Assembly (NCBI GenBank): GCA_003214115.1
Contig: QCMA01000004.1
Location: 1-60,235, forward strand
Length of the DNA: 60,235 nucleotides
Source of the DNA: Prochlorococcus sp. AG-418-I21
Lineage (GTDB): Bacteria; Cyanobacteriota; Cyanobacteriia; PCC-6307; Cyanobiaceae
Direction: 5' to 3'
This document shows positions 19,091-29,625 of this stretch, one piece after another. Below the pieces are notes generated by a model. It was not told where the DNA came from and made no database searches. It was given only the letters and a program-made list of their open reading frames with translations. The number at the start of each line of letters is the position of its first letter. The first letter of the stretch is position 1. The translations under genes and the position numbers were made by a program.

Positions 19091-19633
19091 TTAAAACCTT
19101 CTTTTGGATGATTTTGCTTGCCTATCCACGGCAATTAAATTTTCTGAAAGATCCTTTTTCAGTCTTTTTTCAATCATACCTATTGGCATCCACTGACAAC
19201 CTTGAACAGTTAGATCGTAAATTAATGAATTTTTTGAAGTATTTTTTATGTTTTGTATTTTCCAACTACCTTCAAATTTCCTGAAATCTCCTTTTATCAA
19301 ATTAAATTTTAAGAGGCCAAGATCCTTATCTTCAAATAAATCGATAGTTACTTCAGCTGAAAATTTGATGCCTAGGAAATCCTGGGCTCCAACTTGTTTA
19401 AGGTGAACATTATTTTCCTTTTGAAATATTTTTTTGCTCGATAAAAGATTTGGGATGTAGAGGTTTAGCCTATCATAATCTGTTAAAACACTCCATAAAG
19501 AATCGAAACTTGCAGAAGTTGTAAGTTGAGCTGCGAGTCTTCTTGTACCGCCAGAAAGCTTTTCCATCGTCTGCTCAATTGTCCTGAAATCATTTTCTTT
19601 ATAATGATCCATTGATTCTTGAGGATTGTTCAT
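19091..19633 (-). CDS. START/SRPBCC-fold protein (cyclase/dehydrase-like)
   Basis: 180-residue protein of the polyketide cyclase / Coq10-like SRPBCC group, whose members bind hydrophobic ligands in a helix-grip fold. The pattern SFDSLWSVLTDYDRLNLYIPN, a middle VHLKQVGAQDFLGIKFSAEV strand pair, a DFRKFEGSWKIQ strand and a C-terminal long helix (IGMIEKRLKKDL) are typical of cyanobacterial and plastid members. It ends 11 bases after the tRNA and is divergent from petH. Ligand unknown. Confidence 0.75.
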   Translation of the reverse strand: MNNPQESMDHYKENDFRTIEQTMEKLSGGTRRLAAQLTTSASFDSLWSVLTDYDRLNLYIPNLLSSKKIFQKENNVHLKQVGAQDFLGIKFSAEVTIDLFEDKDLGLLKFNLIKGDFRKFEGSWKIQNIKNTSKNSLIYDLTVQGCQWMPIGMIEKRLKKDLSENLIAVDRQAKSSKRRF

Positions 19634-19754
19634 ACAATGAATTTTTAATTATATAAAAAATTATTTTCTGTGTAACTATACTGATAAAAACAACAAATAC
19701 TGAAAAATAAAAATAATTTCATCTATTTATTCCGATCTCAAAACGTAACCATTT

Positions 19755-19802
19755 TTGTAGAATCACTACAAATTAAACTACAAATTGATAATCTTTTATA
19801 AA
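19755..19802 (+). promoter_or_regulatory. petH promoter region with inverted and direct repeats
   Basis: TTGTAG (19755-19760) and CTACAA (19766-19771) form a perfect inverted repeat around AATCA. A second CTACAA copy follows at 19778-19783, 12 bases on. A TATAAA at 19797-19802 could be the -10 box, with a transcript start near 19808, just ahead of the ATG at 19816. The inverted repeat would then be centred about 45 bases upstream, a normal activator position. It resembles but does not match the NtcA consensus GTA-N8-TAC because the spacer is 7. Confidence 0.4.
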
Positions 19803-19812
19803 AGAAATCTAA

Positions 19813-20943
<1,131 letters not shown>

Positions 20944-21053
20944 ATATTTGATATTTAGAATTAAATTTAACTTACTAAATACTTTTTGGTTTAGACACAA
21001 TATGTAGCTAATTTTAGAAAAAAAGAGGACTTTTAAAGAAGAATACTAAAAAT

Positions 21054-22577
21054 ATGCCTTCAATTTTAAGTAATCCTCTAAGATTAGGTTTACGGCAGGA
21101 AAGAGTCATATCTCCACAATGCTTAGTAATATTTGGTGCTAGTGGAGACCTTACTCATAGAAAATTAATACCAGCCTTATTTGAACTCTTTTTGCAAAGA
21201 AGAATTCCTAGTGAATTTGGAATAGTCGGTTGTGCGAGAAGGCCCTGGACTGATAATGAATTTAGAGAAAAGATGAAAGTAAAGCTATCCAATCAAATAT
21301 CTGGTAAAGAAAGGGAGTGGGAACAATTTTCTAATTACCTTTTCTATGAACCAGTTGACCTACAACAAAGTGATCATGTCGTAAGGCTTTCTAAAAGATT
21401 AAATGAAATTGATAAAACACAAGCTACTCATGGAAATAGAACATTTTATTTATCAGTGTCTCCGAATTTCTATGCAAGTGGATGTAAAGCTTTAAAAGCA
21501 GCTGGCCTTTTAGATGACCCTAAGAAAAGTCGTTTAGTGATTGAAAAACCTTTTGGGAGAGATTATTCAAGTGCAAAAAAATTGAATAAGATCGTTCAAA
21601 GTTGTGCTGAAGAAAGTCAGATTTATAGGATTGATCATTATCTAGGTAAAGAGACAGTTCAAAATATTCTTGTTTTGAGGTTCGCCAACACTATTTTTGA
21701 ACCAATCTGGAATAGAAATTATATATCAAGTGTTCAAATTACTTCATCTGAAACAGTGGGTGTTGAAGATAGAGCAGGTTATTACGAAAGCTCTGGCGCT
21801 TTAAGAGATATGCTTCAAAATCATATGACTCAAATGCTTGCTGTTACTGCAATGGAACCTCCAGGAAAATTTGAACCAGAAGCAATAAGAAATGAAAAAG
21901 CTAAGGTCCTTCAAGCTTCAAAACTTGCTGACGAAAATGAACCGTGGAATTGTTGCATAAGAGGTCAATATGGAGAGGGAGGAAATATTTCAAATCGACT
22001 GAAAGGATATAGGCAAGAAGATGGTGTTAATTGCAATAGCACAACAGAAACTTATATTGCGACAAAAGTTTTCGTTGATAACTGGCGTTGGCAAGGGGTT
22101 CCTTTTTATTTGAGAACAGGGAAAAGACTACCCAAAAGACTTGGAGAAATAGTCTTGACTTTTAAAGACGTTCCTGTTCATTTATTTGAATCAACAATAA
22201 TAAATCCTGCCCCAAATCAACTTATCCTTAGAATTCAGCCAAATGAAGGTGCTACTTTTAAGTTCGAGGTGAAATCTCCTGGTTCTGGAATGAAATCAAG
22301 ACCTGTTGAGATGGAATTTTCTTATGATGAATCCTTTGGAGAACCCTCAGATGAAGGCTATGTAAGATTATTAGCTGATGCAATGCTTTCTGACCCAACC
22401 TTATTTACTCGAAGTGATGAAGTAGAGGCAGCCTGGAAACTTTATACCCCATTAATAGAATTGATGGATAATTCTCCGTGGAAGTTACCTATTTATAATT
22501 ATGAATCTATGACGTGGGGACCTCCTGAGTCTGATCAATTACTTTCAAAAGATAATATTTTCTGGCGTAGACCTTAA
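21054..22577 (+). CDS. zwf: Glucose-6-phosphate 1-dehydrogenase
   Basis: First enzyme of the oxidative pentose phosphate pathway; makes NADPH in the dark. The 507-residue protein has the NADP fold IFGASGDLTHRKLIPAL, the EKPFGRD block, the signature RIDHYLGKETVQN with catalytic lysine and histidine, and the C-terminal substrate region. Length is normal. opcA follows after two bases and is certainly co-transcribed, as in other cyanobacteria. The ATG is 110 bases from petH. Confidence 0.97.
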   Translation: MPSILSNPLRLGLRQERVISPQCLVIFGASGDLTHRKLIPALFELFLQRRIPSEFGIVGCARRPWTDNEFREKMKVKLSNQISGKEREWEQFSNYLFYEPVDLQQSDHVVRLSKRLNEIDKTQATHGNRTFYLSVSPNFYASGCKALKAAGLLDDPKKSRLVIEKPFGRDYSSAKKLNKIVQSCAEESQIYRIDHYLGKETVQNILVLRFANTIFEPIWNRNYISSVQITSSETVGVEDRAGYYESSGALRDMLQNHMTQMLAVTAMEPPGKFEPEAIRNEKAKVLQASKLADENEPWNCCIRGQYGEGGNISNRLKGYRQEDGVNCNSTTETYIATKVFVDNWRWQGVPFYLRTGKRLPKRLGEIVLTFKDVPVHLFESTIINPAPNQLILRIQPNEGATFKFEVKSPGSGMKSRPVEMEFSYDESFGEPSDEGYVRLLADAMLSDPTLFTRSDEVEAAWKLYTPLIELMDNSPWKLPIYNYESMTWGPPESDQLLSKDNIFWRRP

Positions 22578-22579
22578 AA

Positions 22580-23881
22580 ATGAAACCTCAACTAACACTT
22601 CAAACTCCATTAGAGTTGCCTTATCAGGAAATTTCTAATTACCTTAATAAATTATGGATTTCAGAAGATAAAGATAATACTGGAGCTAATACCTTTACAT
22701 TAATGGTTTGGCAGCCTGCTTGGCTAGAACAATGTTTGGTTCAAAGAGGATTAGTAAATGGACCAATTACTGGAAATTTAAGTCCAGAGATAATTGAAGT
22801 TGCTAAAAAATTTATATTAGATCAAGGACTTCCTATCACTACTTCTCTTAATAGTGAAGAATTATTGAATTTGTTGAAGGGAAATTTATCTAATAAAGAC
22901 TTTGAAGACTTTAGAGGACAATTTTTTGAATCATCAATAAGTACATTGAATCCAAGAAGATTAATAACTCTAGCGCCAACTTTAAATAAAAATTCAGATA
23001 TCAAAACTTTTGTATCCGCTTACTGTCCATTAAGTGATACACCAGCTATACAACCTATATGCGGTGATTTAGTTGTTATCAGGGGGGATTCAGCTTCAAT
23101 ATCAAATAAAGGATTAAAAATAATTGATGAATTATCTATTGATGAATTACCTTCATGGTTGTGGTGGAATGGAAGTTTGGATGAATCGCCTGAAATCTTC
23201 GAATATTTTACTAATTATGGTCTAAGGTTAATAATTGATACTGCTCTTGGATCTCCAACCAGATGTCTAAAAGTTTTAGATAAATTAAAAAATTCAAATA
23301 AAGCTATTAACGATTTGAATTGGGTTAGATTGAAAAATTGGAGGGAATCATTGGCAATGATATTTGATCCGCCCTCGAGGAGACCAATTTTAGATCATAT
23401 TACTGATATTGATATTGATATCGCAGGGGATCATATGATTCAAGCTTTGTTTCTGATTTCATGGATTAGCGATAAACTTGGTTGGTCTTTTCTAAGAGTT
23501 AAAAGTGATACAGACTTAACAAAAATAGAGTTTGAAAGAATTAATGGAGAAATAATTTCTGTATCAATTAATCCCTTATCTTTGGGAAATCCAAGTATTC
23601 ATTTAGGACAAGTTATTGGATTGAGGTTGATTTCAAAAATTAGTGAGGTTCAAAAAAATAACACTTGTGTAATACTTGGCTGTGAATCAGTGGAATGTAT
23701 GAGACTTGAAGCAGGGGGAATGGCTAATATGGAATTAATAGAACAAGTTGTTCCAAATTCTTTTTCTACATCAGAGTATGATGTTAGTAAATTATTGGGA
23801 AGTAGTAGAGGTAATACAAGTCCTCTTTTTGAAAATTCTATTAAAATAGCTCTTCAAATATTTAATGGTTTTAAAAACTAA
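22580..23881 (+). CDS. opcA: Glucose-6-phosphate dehydrogenase assembly/redox effector OpcA
   Basis: Cyanobacterial allosteric partner of G6PDH that confers redox response through thioredoxin. The 433-residue protein has no obvious catalytic motif, as expected, and shows the OpcA-like middle block LPSWLWWNGSLDESPEIFEYF. Cysteines at several positions (for example CPLSDTPAIQPICGD and CVILGCESVECM) could be redox targets. It starts two bases after zwf and is followed after three bases by the cobB/cbiA-type gene. Confidence 0.93.
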   Translation: MKPQLTLQTPLELPYQEISNYLNKLWISEDKDNTGANTFTLMVWQPAWLEQCLVQRGLVNGPITGNLSPEIIEVAKKFILDQGLPITTSLNSEELLNLLKGNLSNKDFEDFRGQFFESSISTLNPRRLITLAPTLNKNSDIKTFVSAYCPLSDTPAIQPICGDLVVIRGDSASISNKGLKIIDELSIDELPSWLWWNGSLDESPEIFEYFTNYGLRLIIDTALGSPTRCLKVLDKLKNSNKAINDLNWVRLKNWRESLAMIFDPPSRRPILDHITDIDIDIAGDHMIQALFLISWISDKLGWSFLRVKSDTDLTKIEFERINGEIISVSINPLSLGNPSIHLGQVIGLRLISKISEVQKNNTCVILGCESVECMRLEAGGMANMELIEQVVPNSFSTSEYDVSKLLGSSRGNTSPLFENSIKIALQIFNGFKN

Positions 23882-23884
23882 TAA

Positions 23885-25276
23885 ATGCCTTGTGTAATAT
23901 CTTCTCCTTCAACTGATAGTGGAAAAACGACGTTATCGCTTTTGATATCTTGTTGGGCATTTTCAAAAGGTATTAAGATACAAACTTTCAAGGTTGGCCC
24001 AGATTATTTAGATCAACAACAACTTAGTTCCATTGGCCAACCTATTTGTAGGAATCTAGATATTTTTTTAAGTGGTGATGAGTGGGTTCAAGAAAGTTTT
24101 TTTAAACATTCTTTGAAATATGAATTCTCATTAATTGAAGGAGCAATGGGTCTATTTGATGGATTAGGGTCAACAAGATATTCCAGCACAGCAAATATCT
24201 CTAAACTTCTCGATGTTCCAGTAATTTTTATTGTTAATGCTAGGGGTCAAGTAGCTTCTCTTTTGGCGACTTTTAGAGGTTTTAGAGATTTAGATAGTGA
24301 GTTGTCAATAGCAGGAATTATATTTAATAACGTTAATTCAGATAGACATAAAATATTAATTAAGGAAGTGTTTAAAAATGAAGACATCGAAATCCTTGGC
24401 TTTTTACCATCTGATTCAAAAATAACTTTAAACAAAGCTAATTTAGGTTTGATATCTCCATTGGATAATGGCAAAGAAATTGATGTTGAATATTTTGCAA
24501 ATTTCGCCGAAAGAAATCTTGATATAGTTTCTCTTATTAAATTTCTCAAATCTCCTCAAAAGAAAATATTTTATTCTGACAGTTTTGAAGATTTTAAAAT
24601 AGATAAAAGTAAACCTATCGCAATTGCAGAAGATAAAATTTTTCATTTCCAATACCCAGAAACTAAGGAGTTTTTGAGTGAAATAGGCATACCATTGATT
24701 TCATGGAGTATTTATGATGATCAAGAAATACCTCATGAGGCTTCTTCTTTAATTATTCCTGGGGGATTTCCTGAAAAATATGCTGATCATATAAGTAAAT
24801 CTATAAAAAGCTTAAATTCGTTAAGGGAATTCCGCAAAAATGGATTTATATATGCAGAGTGTGGAGGGATGATGATTTTAGGAGACTTTATAGAAGATGA
24901 GAATGGCAATAATCATAAAATGAGCGGTATCCTACCTTTTAGCACAAAAAAAAGTAAACTTTCAGTGGGTTATAGATATATTGAGGGTTTAAAAGATACC
25001 CCGATCATTAAACAAAAACAATTAATTAGAGGACATGAATTTCATTATTGGGAAATTGAGAATAATTTATCTGAAATTAACTTTAGAAAAAATAAGCATC
25101 AGAAGAAACTTTCTTACCCATGGAAAATTAAATCTTGGAATACCGAATACAAAAATGAAGGCTTTTTTGATAAGAAATTACATGCAAGTTGGATTCACTT
25201 ACATTTACCAAGTTCTCCAGAAGTCGCAAAAAACTTTCTAGATGCCACCCAAATTAGTTTTTCAAAGGATTCTTAA
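23885..25276 (+). CDS. cobB: Cobyrinic acid a,c-diamide synthase
   Basis: ATP- and glutamine-dependent amidation of corrin side chains in (pseudo)cobalamin synthesis; also named cbiA in the anaerobic pathway. The 463-residue protein has the nucleotide loop SSPSTDSGKTTLSLLI at the start, the DYLDQQQL and EGAMGLFDGL blocks, and a C-terminal class-I glutamine amidotransferase domain with nucleophile cysteine in YAECGGMMILG and a closing HASWIHLHL histidine. It follows opcA by three bases. Its stop overlaps the convergent DUF212 gene by four bases. Confidence 0.94.
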   Translation: MPCVISSPSTDSGKTTLSLLISCWAFSKGIKIQTFKVGPDYLDQQQLSSIGQPICRNLDIFLSGDEWVQESFFKHSLKYEFSLIEGAMGLFDGLGSTRYSSTANISKLLDVPVIFIVNARGQVASLLATFRGFRDLDSELSIAGIIFNNVNSDRHKILIKEVFKNEDIEILGFLPSDSKITLNKANLGLISPLDNGKEIDVEYFANFAERNLDIVSLIKFLKSPQKKIFYSDSFEDFKIDKSKPIAIAEDKIFHFQYPETKEFLSEIGIPLISWSIYDDQEIPHEASSLIIPGGFPEKYADHISKSIKSLNSLREFRKNGFIYAECGGMMILGDFIEDENGNNHKMSGILPFSTKKSKLSVGYRYIEGLKDTPIIKQKQLIRGHEFHYWEIENNLSEINFRKNKHQKKLSYPWKIKSWNTEYKNEGFFDKKLHASWIHLHLPSSPEVAKNFLDATQISFSKDS

Positions 25277-25752
25277 TTAATTATCAAATCTAATATTTTG
25301 AGAGGAGAACCTAAAAAAAACATTCCAGACAAAGTGATTAATGGTCCTATAAAACTTCCCACCATCACCTCAGTTTTTGTATGTCCCAGGGTTTCTTTTA
25401 AAAGTAATTCAGATTTTGGGTCTATTTTTTTTGATAGTTTATTGATTTCTGCAGCTTGAATACCAGCTGATTGCCTTACACCACTAGCGTCATACATAAC
25501 TATAAGTGCTATAGCAACTGATAATGCGAATATTGAGCTATCAAATCCCAATTCATAACCTATACCAGATGTAGCACCAGTTATTAAGGCAGAATGACTT
25601 GAAGGCATACCACCCGTCTCGAACATAATTCCAAATCTTATTTTTCCAGTTGAAAAGAAATTGAATACAATTTTAAAAAATTGAGCTAGTAAACAGGATA
25701 ATAAGCTCCAGAAAAGAACTGAATTATTAAAAAAGGGAAAAAACTCAAACAT
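25273..25752 (-). CDS. DUF212 membrane protein (divergent PAP2-like)
   Basis: 159-residue membrane protein of the family annotated as acid phosphatase / vanadium haloperoxidase related. The phosphatase-like motif GGMPSSHSALITGATSGIG (about 47-65) is present, and the next helix carries MYDASGVRQSAG. About four transmembrane segments. It follows crtE by 13 bases and is probably the third gene of folD-crtE-DUF212. A lipid or prenyl diphosphate phosphatase role next to crtE is plausible but inferred. Confidence 0.85.
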   Translation of the reverse strand: MFEFFPFFNNSVLFWSLLSCLLAQFFKIVFNFFSTGKIRFGIMFETGGMPSSHSALITGATSGIGYELGFDSSIFALSVAIALIVMYDASGVRQSAGIQAAEINKLSKKIDPKSELLLKETLGHTKTEVMVGSFIGPLITLSGMFFLGSPLKILDLIIN

Positions 25753-25765
25753 AAATTAAAATTAA

Positions 25766-26668
25766 TTACCTGTCTCTATTTGTAATAAAGTCGGCTAATG
25801 ATATTAAATACTTTGCATCTGCACCCCAAGGCTCAATTGCTTTTTTTGCTTTTTCAACTAAATCAAATGCCCTTTTCTTTGACTCTTCCATTCCAAGTAA
25901 TTTAGGGTAAGTAGTTTTGTCAGCTAAAAGATCTTTGCCGGCGGTTTTACCAAGCTTTTCACTGCTGGAAGTTAAATCAAGAATATCATCTATTATTTGG
26001 AAGGCTAAACCAATTCCCTCTGCATATGTTGTTAAAGCTTGTAATAGTTTTTGATTGGCGCCTGCGATCATCGCGCCTGTTCTTACACAAGCCTTTAATA
26101 AAGCCCCAGTCTTATGAAGATGAATATATTCTAGAGTTTCAAGGTCGACTTCTTTGCCTTCGCATTCTAAATCAACAACTTGTCCCCCGACTAGCCCTGG
26201 TGCACCGGCAACTAGGGATAATTCTCCAACTACATTTAATAATCTTTTTGAATCGACTCCAGGGCTTCTTAAAGAGACCATTTCAAAGGCTTTAGTTAAT
26301 AAAGCATCGCCTGAAAGAATAGCTAATGCATCACCATATACTTTATGATTTGTTGGCCTTCCTCTCCTCAAGTCATCATTGTCCATAGCGGGCAGATCAT
26401 CATGAATCAAGGACATTGTATGAATCATTTCTATTGCTACTGCAGTAGGAACAGCCAGAGAGGGTTCTCCTCCAGCCAGTGCGCAAGATGCTAAACATAA
26501 AATTGGACGTATTCTTTTCCCCCCAGCTAAAAGGGAATATCTCATTGATTCTCTTAATATTTCTGGATTCTCAGGGCCCAAGGAAGAATCAAGTGCTTCT
26601 TCTACAATCTTTTTTGTGTTTTTAAGATATTTTTCAAAATCAGAAATACTATTTTCAACTTCAGTCAT
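25766..26668 (-). CDS. crtE: Geranylgeranyl diphosphate synthase
   Basis: Trans-prenyltransferase that makes C20 diphosphate for carotenoids, the phytyl tail of chlorophyll, tocopherol and quinones. The 300-residue protein has both aspartate-rich motifs: [17 protein letters not shown] (first, DDxxxxD type) and FQIIDDILD (second), plus the GGKRIRP substrate block. It is 37 bases from folD and 13 from the DUF212 gene. Confidence 0.95.
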   Translation of the reverse strand: MTEVENSISDFEKYLKNTKKIVEEALDSSLGPENPEILRESMRYSLLAGGKRIRPILCLASCALAGGEPSLAVPTAVAIEMIHTMSLIHDDLPAMDNDDLRRGRPTNHKVYGDALAILSGDALLTKAFEMVSLRSPGVDSKRLLNVVGELSLVAGAPGLVGGQVVDLECEGKEVDLETLEYIHLHKTGALLKACVRTGAMIAGANQKLLQALTTYAEGIGLAFQIIDDILDLTSSSEKLGKTAGKDLLADKTTYPKLLGMEESKKRAFDLVEKAKKAIEPWGADAKYLISLADFITNRDR

Positions 26669-26705
26669 TTTATACCTTTAGTAAAAAATTTTTTCATCTT
26701 GGAGT

Positions 26706-27602
26706 TTATGGCAAAAGGTCATTAAAAGTTGATGATAAACCAAATTGTTTTTGCCAGCTAAAAATAGTATTCACAAGTAACATTGTTACTGTCATTGGTC
26801 CAACCCCTCCTGGTACAGGTGTGTAAGCAAATACTTTAGAAATGACATCTTCTAATAATACATCGCCACATAATCTGGTTTGATTTTTATCGGAACTTTT
26901 TAATCTATGTATTCCAACATCAATAATTACTGCTCCTTCTTTCACAAAACTTGAATCTACTAGATTGGGTTTTCCTGCAGCCGCAATTAAAATGTCGGCT
27001 TCACTACATATTTTATTCAAATTTAATGTTTTTGAATGAGTCATTGTTACCGTGCCATTTAGATTCAACAACATAAGCGATAGTGGTTTCCCAACAAGCA
27101 AACTTCTTCCAATAACAACAATTTTCTTACCTTCGATTGTAATATTTTGGGATCTTAATAAATTAATAATTCCTGCAGGCGTGCATGATCTCATCGCTGG
27201 CTCATTTTTAACTAATTTGCCGATATTTATCTCATTTAATCCATCTACATCTTTGCTTGGATTAATATGGCTTATCAGTTTTTGCTCATCGAACTTCTTT
27301 GGGATGGGAAGTTGAAGTAAAATCCCATCAATATTTTTATCAGAATTAAGTTTGATTATTAATTGTTCAACTTCTTTTTGCTCTACACTATCTTTTAGAT
27401 GAAAGATAAAGCTCTTTATCCCAATCCTTGAACATGCCTTTTCCTTGTTATTAACATAAACACCACTTGCTGGGTCTTCACCTATTCTTATAACAGCTAA
27501 ACCGGGAGCTCTTTTAGCAATTTTTTTATTACTAGAGATATACGAATTTAATCTTTCTTCAATTTCAAGAGACAATTTTTTACCGTCTAATTTTAATGAC
27601 AT
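26706..27602 (-). CDS. folD: Methylenetetrahydrofolate dehydrogenase/cyclohydrolase
   Basis: Bifunctional enzyme interconverting 5,10-methylene-, methenyl- and 10-formyl-tetrahydrofolate in one-carbon metabolism. The 298-residue protein contains the catalytic lysine region YVNNKEKAC (about 49-57), the [10 protein letters not shown] loop, the cofactor block [12 protein letters not shown] and the closing [12 protein letters not shown]. First gene of a leftward run with crtE and a DUF212 gene; divergent from the HD-domain gene across 74 bases. Confidence 0.97.
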   Translation of the reverse strand: MSLKLDGKKLSLEIEERLNSYISSNKKIAKRAPGLAVIRIGEDPASGVYVNNKEKACSRIGIKSFIFHLKDSVEQKEVEQLIIKLNSDKNIDGILLQLPIPKKFDEQKLISHINPSKDVDGLNEINIGKLVKNEPAMRSCTPAGIINLLRSQNITIEGKKIVVIGRSLLVGKPLSLMLLNLNGTVTMTHSKTLNLNKICSEADILIAAAGKPNLVDSSFVKEGAVIIDVGIHRLKSSDKNQTRLCGDVLLEDVISKVFAYTPVPGGVGPMTVTMLLVNTIFSWQKQFGLSSTFNDLLP

Positions 27603-27676
27603 TTAGAAAAACATCTCCTATTTACATCTAGCATGCCTATAATTTTAAATTATTCAAATAGATTAATTTATATTCT

Positions 27677-29149
27677 GTGCAAAACATCACAACTACCATA
27701 AAGAAATTGTTTTATCTGTGGAGGCGAAGTCAAGTCCCAGTAAAAGAACCAATTAAAATTTCAAGAATAGATAATCTCATAATTTTTTTAGTATGCATTT
27801 TAATTTCAATAATTTCTTCTTATAAACTACTTCTTATCTCCCCTTTAAATATCGAAGATATTTTTTCTTGGTTTTTGACCTTTACTGAAATACTTATTAG
27901 TTCCGGAGTTTTAATAGTAGTTTCAAAAAAAGAGAATCCTACAATTTCTTCAAGACAGATCTTCTTGATTATTACTCTTCTTTTGGGAGTACAAGTTACG
28001 AAATTAGCCCTAGCTTCAACCATAAGTCCATTATCTATAATAATTCCACCCGCATTGATAATATCTCAAGGTATGGGAAGCATAACAGCTTTAGCTTGGG
28101 TATCAATAGCAAGTCTTATTTGGCCTGACCCAGAGATTGTTATCAATAACAATTTATTTTTTATTTTATTAGTTTGTGCTTCAATAGTATCTATTCTTGG
28201 AGGAAGAATAAGAAGTAGAGCTCAGTTACTTCAACTATCAATTTTTGTCCCCATAGGATCATTCCTGAGTCAATGGATATTGATAGGTAAAGATAAAATA
28301 TCTATTTTTAATAAGCAAGATTTTGTTTTAGCTAATGGGGATATATTTTCTGATTCCTTGCTATTGGCAATAGCTATGCTTTTTACAATTTTATTTATTC
28401 CTATTTTTGAATCGATATTCGGATTATTAACTAAAGCAAGATTGCTCGAATTGGCTGATAAGGAGAAACCTCTAATTAGAAGATTGTCTCTAGAAGCTCC
28501 TGGGACTTTTGAACATACCTTACTTATATGTGGTTTGGCAGAGGAAGCAACAAGAATGATTGGTGGTGATATTGATCTTATTAAAACTGGAGCGTTATAT
28601 CATGATGTTGGTAAATTACATGCACCTAATTGGTTTATTGAAAATCAGGATGGTTCAAAAAATCCGCATGACGAATTAGATGATCCTATTAAAAGTGCAG
28701 AAGTGTTACAGGCTCACGTTGATGAAGGATTGAACTTTGCAAGAAAAAATAGACTACCTAAACTGATAGCTAATTTTATTCCTGAACATCAAGGTACTCT
28801 TAAAATGGGATATTTTTTTCAAAAAGCGCAAGAAAAAAATCTCAACATTAATGAAAATTATTTTAGATATAAAGGCCCTATTCCTCAGTCCAAAGAAACA
28901 GCTATTTTAATGCTTGCCGATGGATGTGAAGCAGCGCTAAGAGCTATGAATATTAATGCAACTGATAAAGAAGCTTTGAAAACAATCTCTAATATCATCT
29001 ACTCACGTAAAAAAGATGGGCAATTAGATGATAGTAATTTATCGAAAGGAGAAATTTTTCTAATAAAAAGGGCTTTCTTGAATGTGTGGAAAAGAATCAG
29101 ACACAGAAGAATTCAGTATCCAACAAGTAAGAATAATACTTTCTCTTAA
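27677..29149 (+). CDS. Membrane HD-domain phosphohydrolase, PgpH-related, lacking the external domain
   Basis: 490-residue protein with about six to seven hydrophobic segments (residues 33-250) and a C-terminal cytoplasmic HD domain. Metal ligands are visible in order: H280 (TFEHTLL), H309-D310 (LYHDVGK), H347, H371 (IPEHQGT) and D415 (MLADGCEAA). This is the 7TM-HD family whose member PgpH hydrolyses cyclic di-AMP. PgpH is around 700 residues with a large external domain before the membrane helices; here that domain is absent. Start is GTG. With cdaA in the same window it is the obvious candidate for c-di-AMP breakdown; this is inference. Confidence 0.85.
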   Translation: MQNITTTIKKLFYLWRRSQVPVKEPIKISRIDNLIIFLVCILISIISSYKLLLISPLNIEDIFSWFLTFTEILISSGVLIVVSKKENPTISSRQIFLIITLLLGVQVTKLALASTISPLSIIIPPALIISQGMGSITALAWVSIASLIWPDPEIVINNNLFFILLVCASIVSILGGRIRSRAQLLQLSIFVPIGSFLSQWILIGKDKISIFNKQDFVLANGDIFSDSLLLAIAMLFTILFIPIFESIFGLLTKARLLELADKEKPLIRRLSLEAPGTFEHTLLICGLAEEATRMIGGDIDLIKTGALYHDVGKLHAPNWFIENQDGSKNPHDELDDPIKSAEVLQAHVDEGLNFARKNRLPKLIANFIPEHQGTLKMGYFFQKAQEKNLNINENYFRYKGPIPQSKETAILMLADGCEAALRAMNINATDKEALKTISNIIYSRKKDGQLDDSNLSKGEIFLIKRAFLNVWKRIRHRRIQYPTSKNNTFS

Positions 29150-29151
29150 TT

Positions 29152-29544
29152 TTATAACCTAATACTTCTTCGATGTTTCGGATTACACCAATAAAGGAGA
29201 GCTAGCGTACTTAATAATGTTGTTAAAAGAGTAAACCCACCAACTCCATAAATATCTTGAAGAGTTATGAGCCTTACAACTGAATAAGGACCCATACCAG
29301 AAATTACCATTGATAAAGATACCAAAGTTAAAGTTACTCCCCATTTTTTCTCTGCTAAAAGAGCTGCTGAAGAGACTATTCCAACGATTGCAGCAGGCCA
29401 TCCAAGACTTATGGCAAGAGTTATGTTCGCTACTTTTAGTGGAGGCCCATAACTTATTATTATTGCGATTATTGGAAGTGCTATTATGTTGCCGATTAAG
29501 CCAACCCACGAAAGTGCCCAATATCCAAGTACTCTTTCTCTCAT
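29152..29544 (-). CDS. Conserved hypothetical membrane protein
   Basis: 130 residues with about four transmembrane segments (roughly 10-30, 38-62, 68-88, 98-118) and short loops, ending in a basic cytoplasmic tail (NPKHRRSIRL). No catalytic motif is visible. A second long open frame exists inside it on the same strand, but only this frame has alternating hydrophobic segments and starts with ATG. It is convergent with the HD-domain gene and lies 81 bases downstream of leuA on the same strand. Function not recognised. Confidence 0.75.
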   Translation of the reverse strand: MRERVLGYWALSWVGLIGNIIALPIIAIIISYGPPLKVANITLAISLGWPAAIVGIVSSAALLAEKKWGVTLTLVSLSMVISGMGPYSVVRLITLQDIYGVGGFTLLTTLLSTLALLYWCNPKHRRSIRL

Positions 29545-29625
29545 TATTTACTGCTTTAACTATTATTTTAATCTACAGTATTAAGAGACTTTTTTTAATG
29601 CTACTTAATAATCCCAAGAAAAAAT

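Noticed and set aside
19755-19771. NtcA box upstream of petH
   Set aside because: The spacing between GTA and TAC is seven, not eight, so I describe it only as an inverted repeat.
29183-29521. Second minus-strand frame within the membrane protein gene at 29152-29544
   Set aside because: Rich in Ser, Asn and Trp with no hydrophobic pattern; the other frame codes for a sensible four-span membrane protein with an ATG start.
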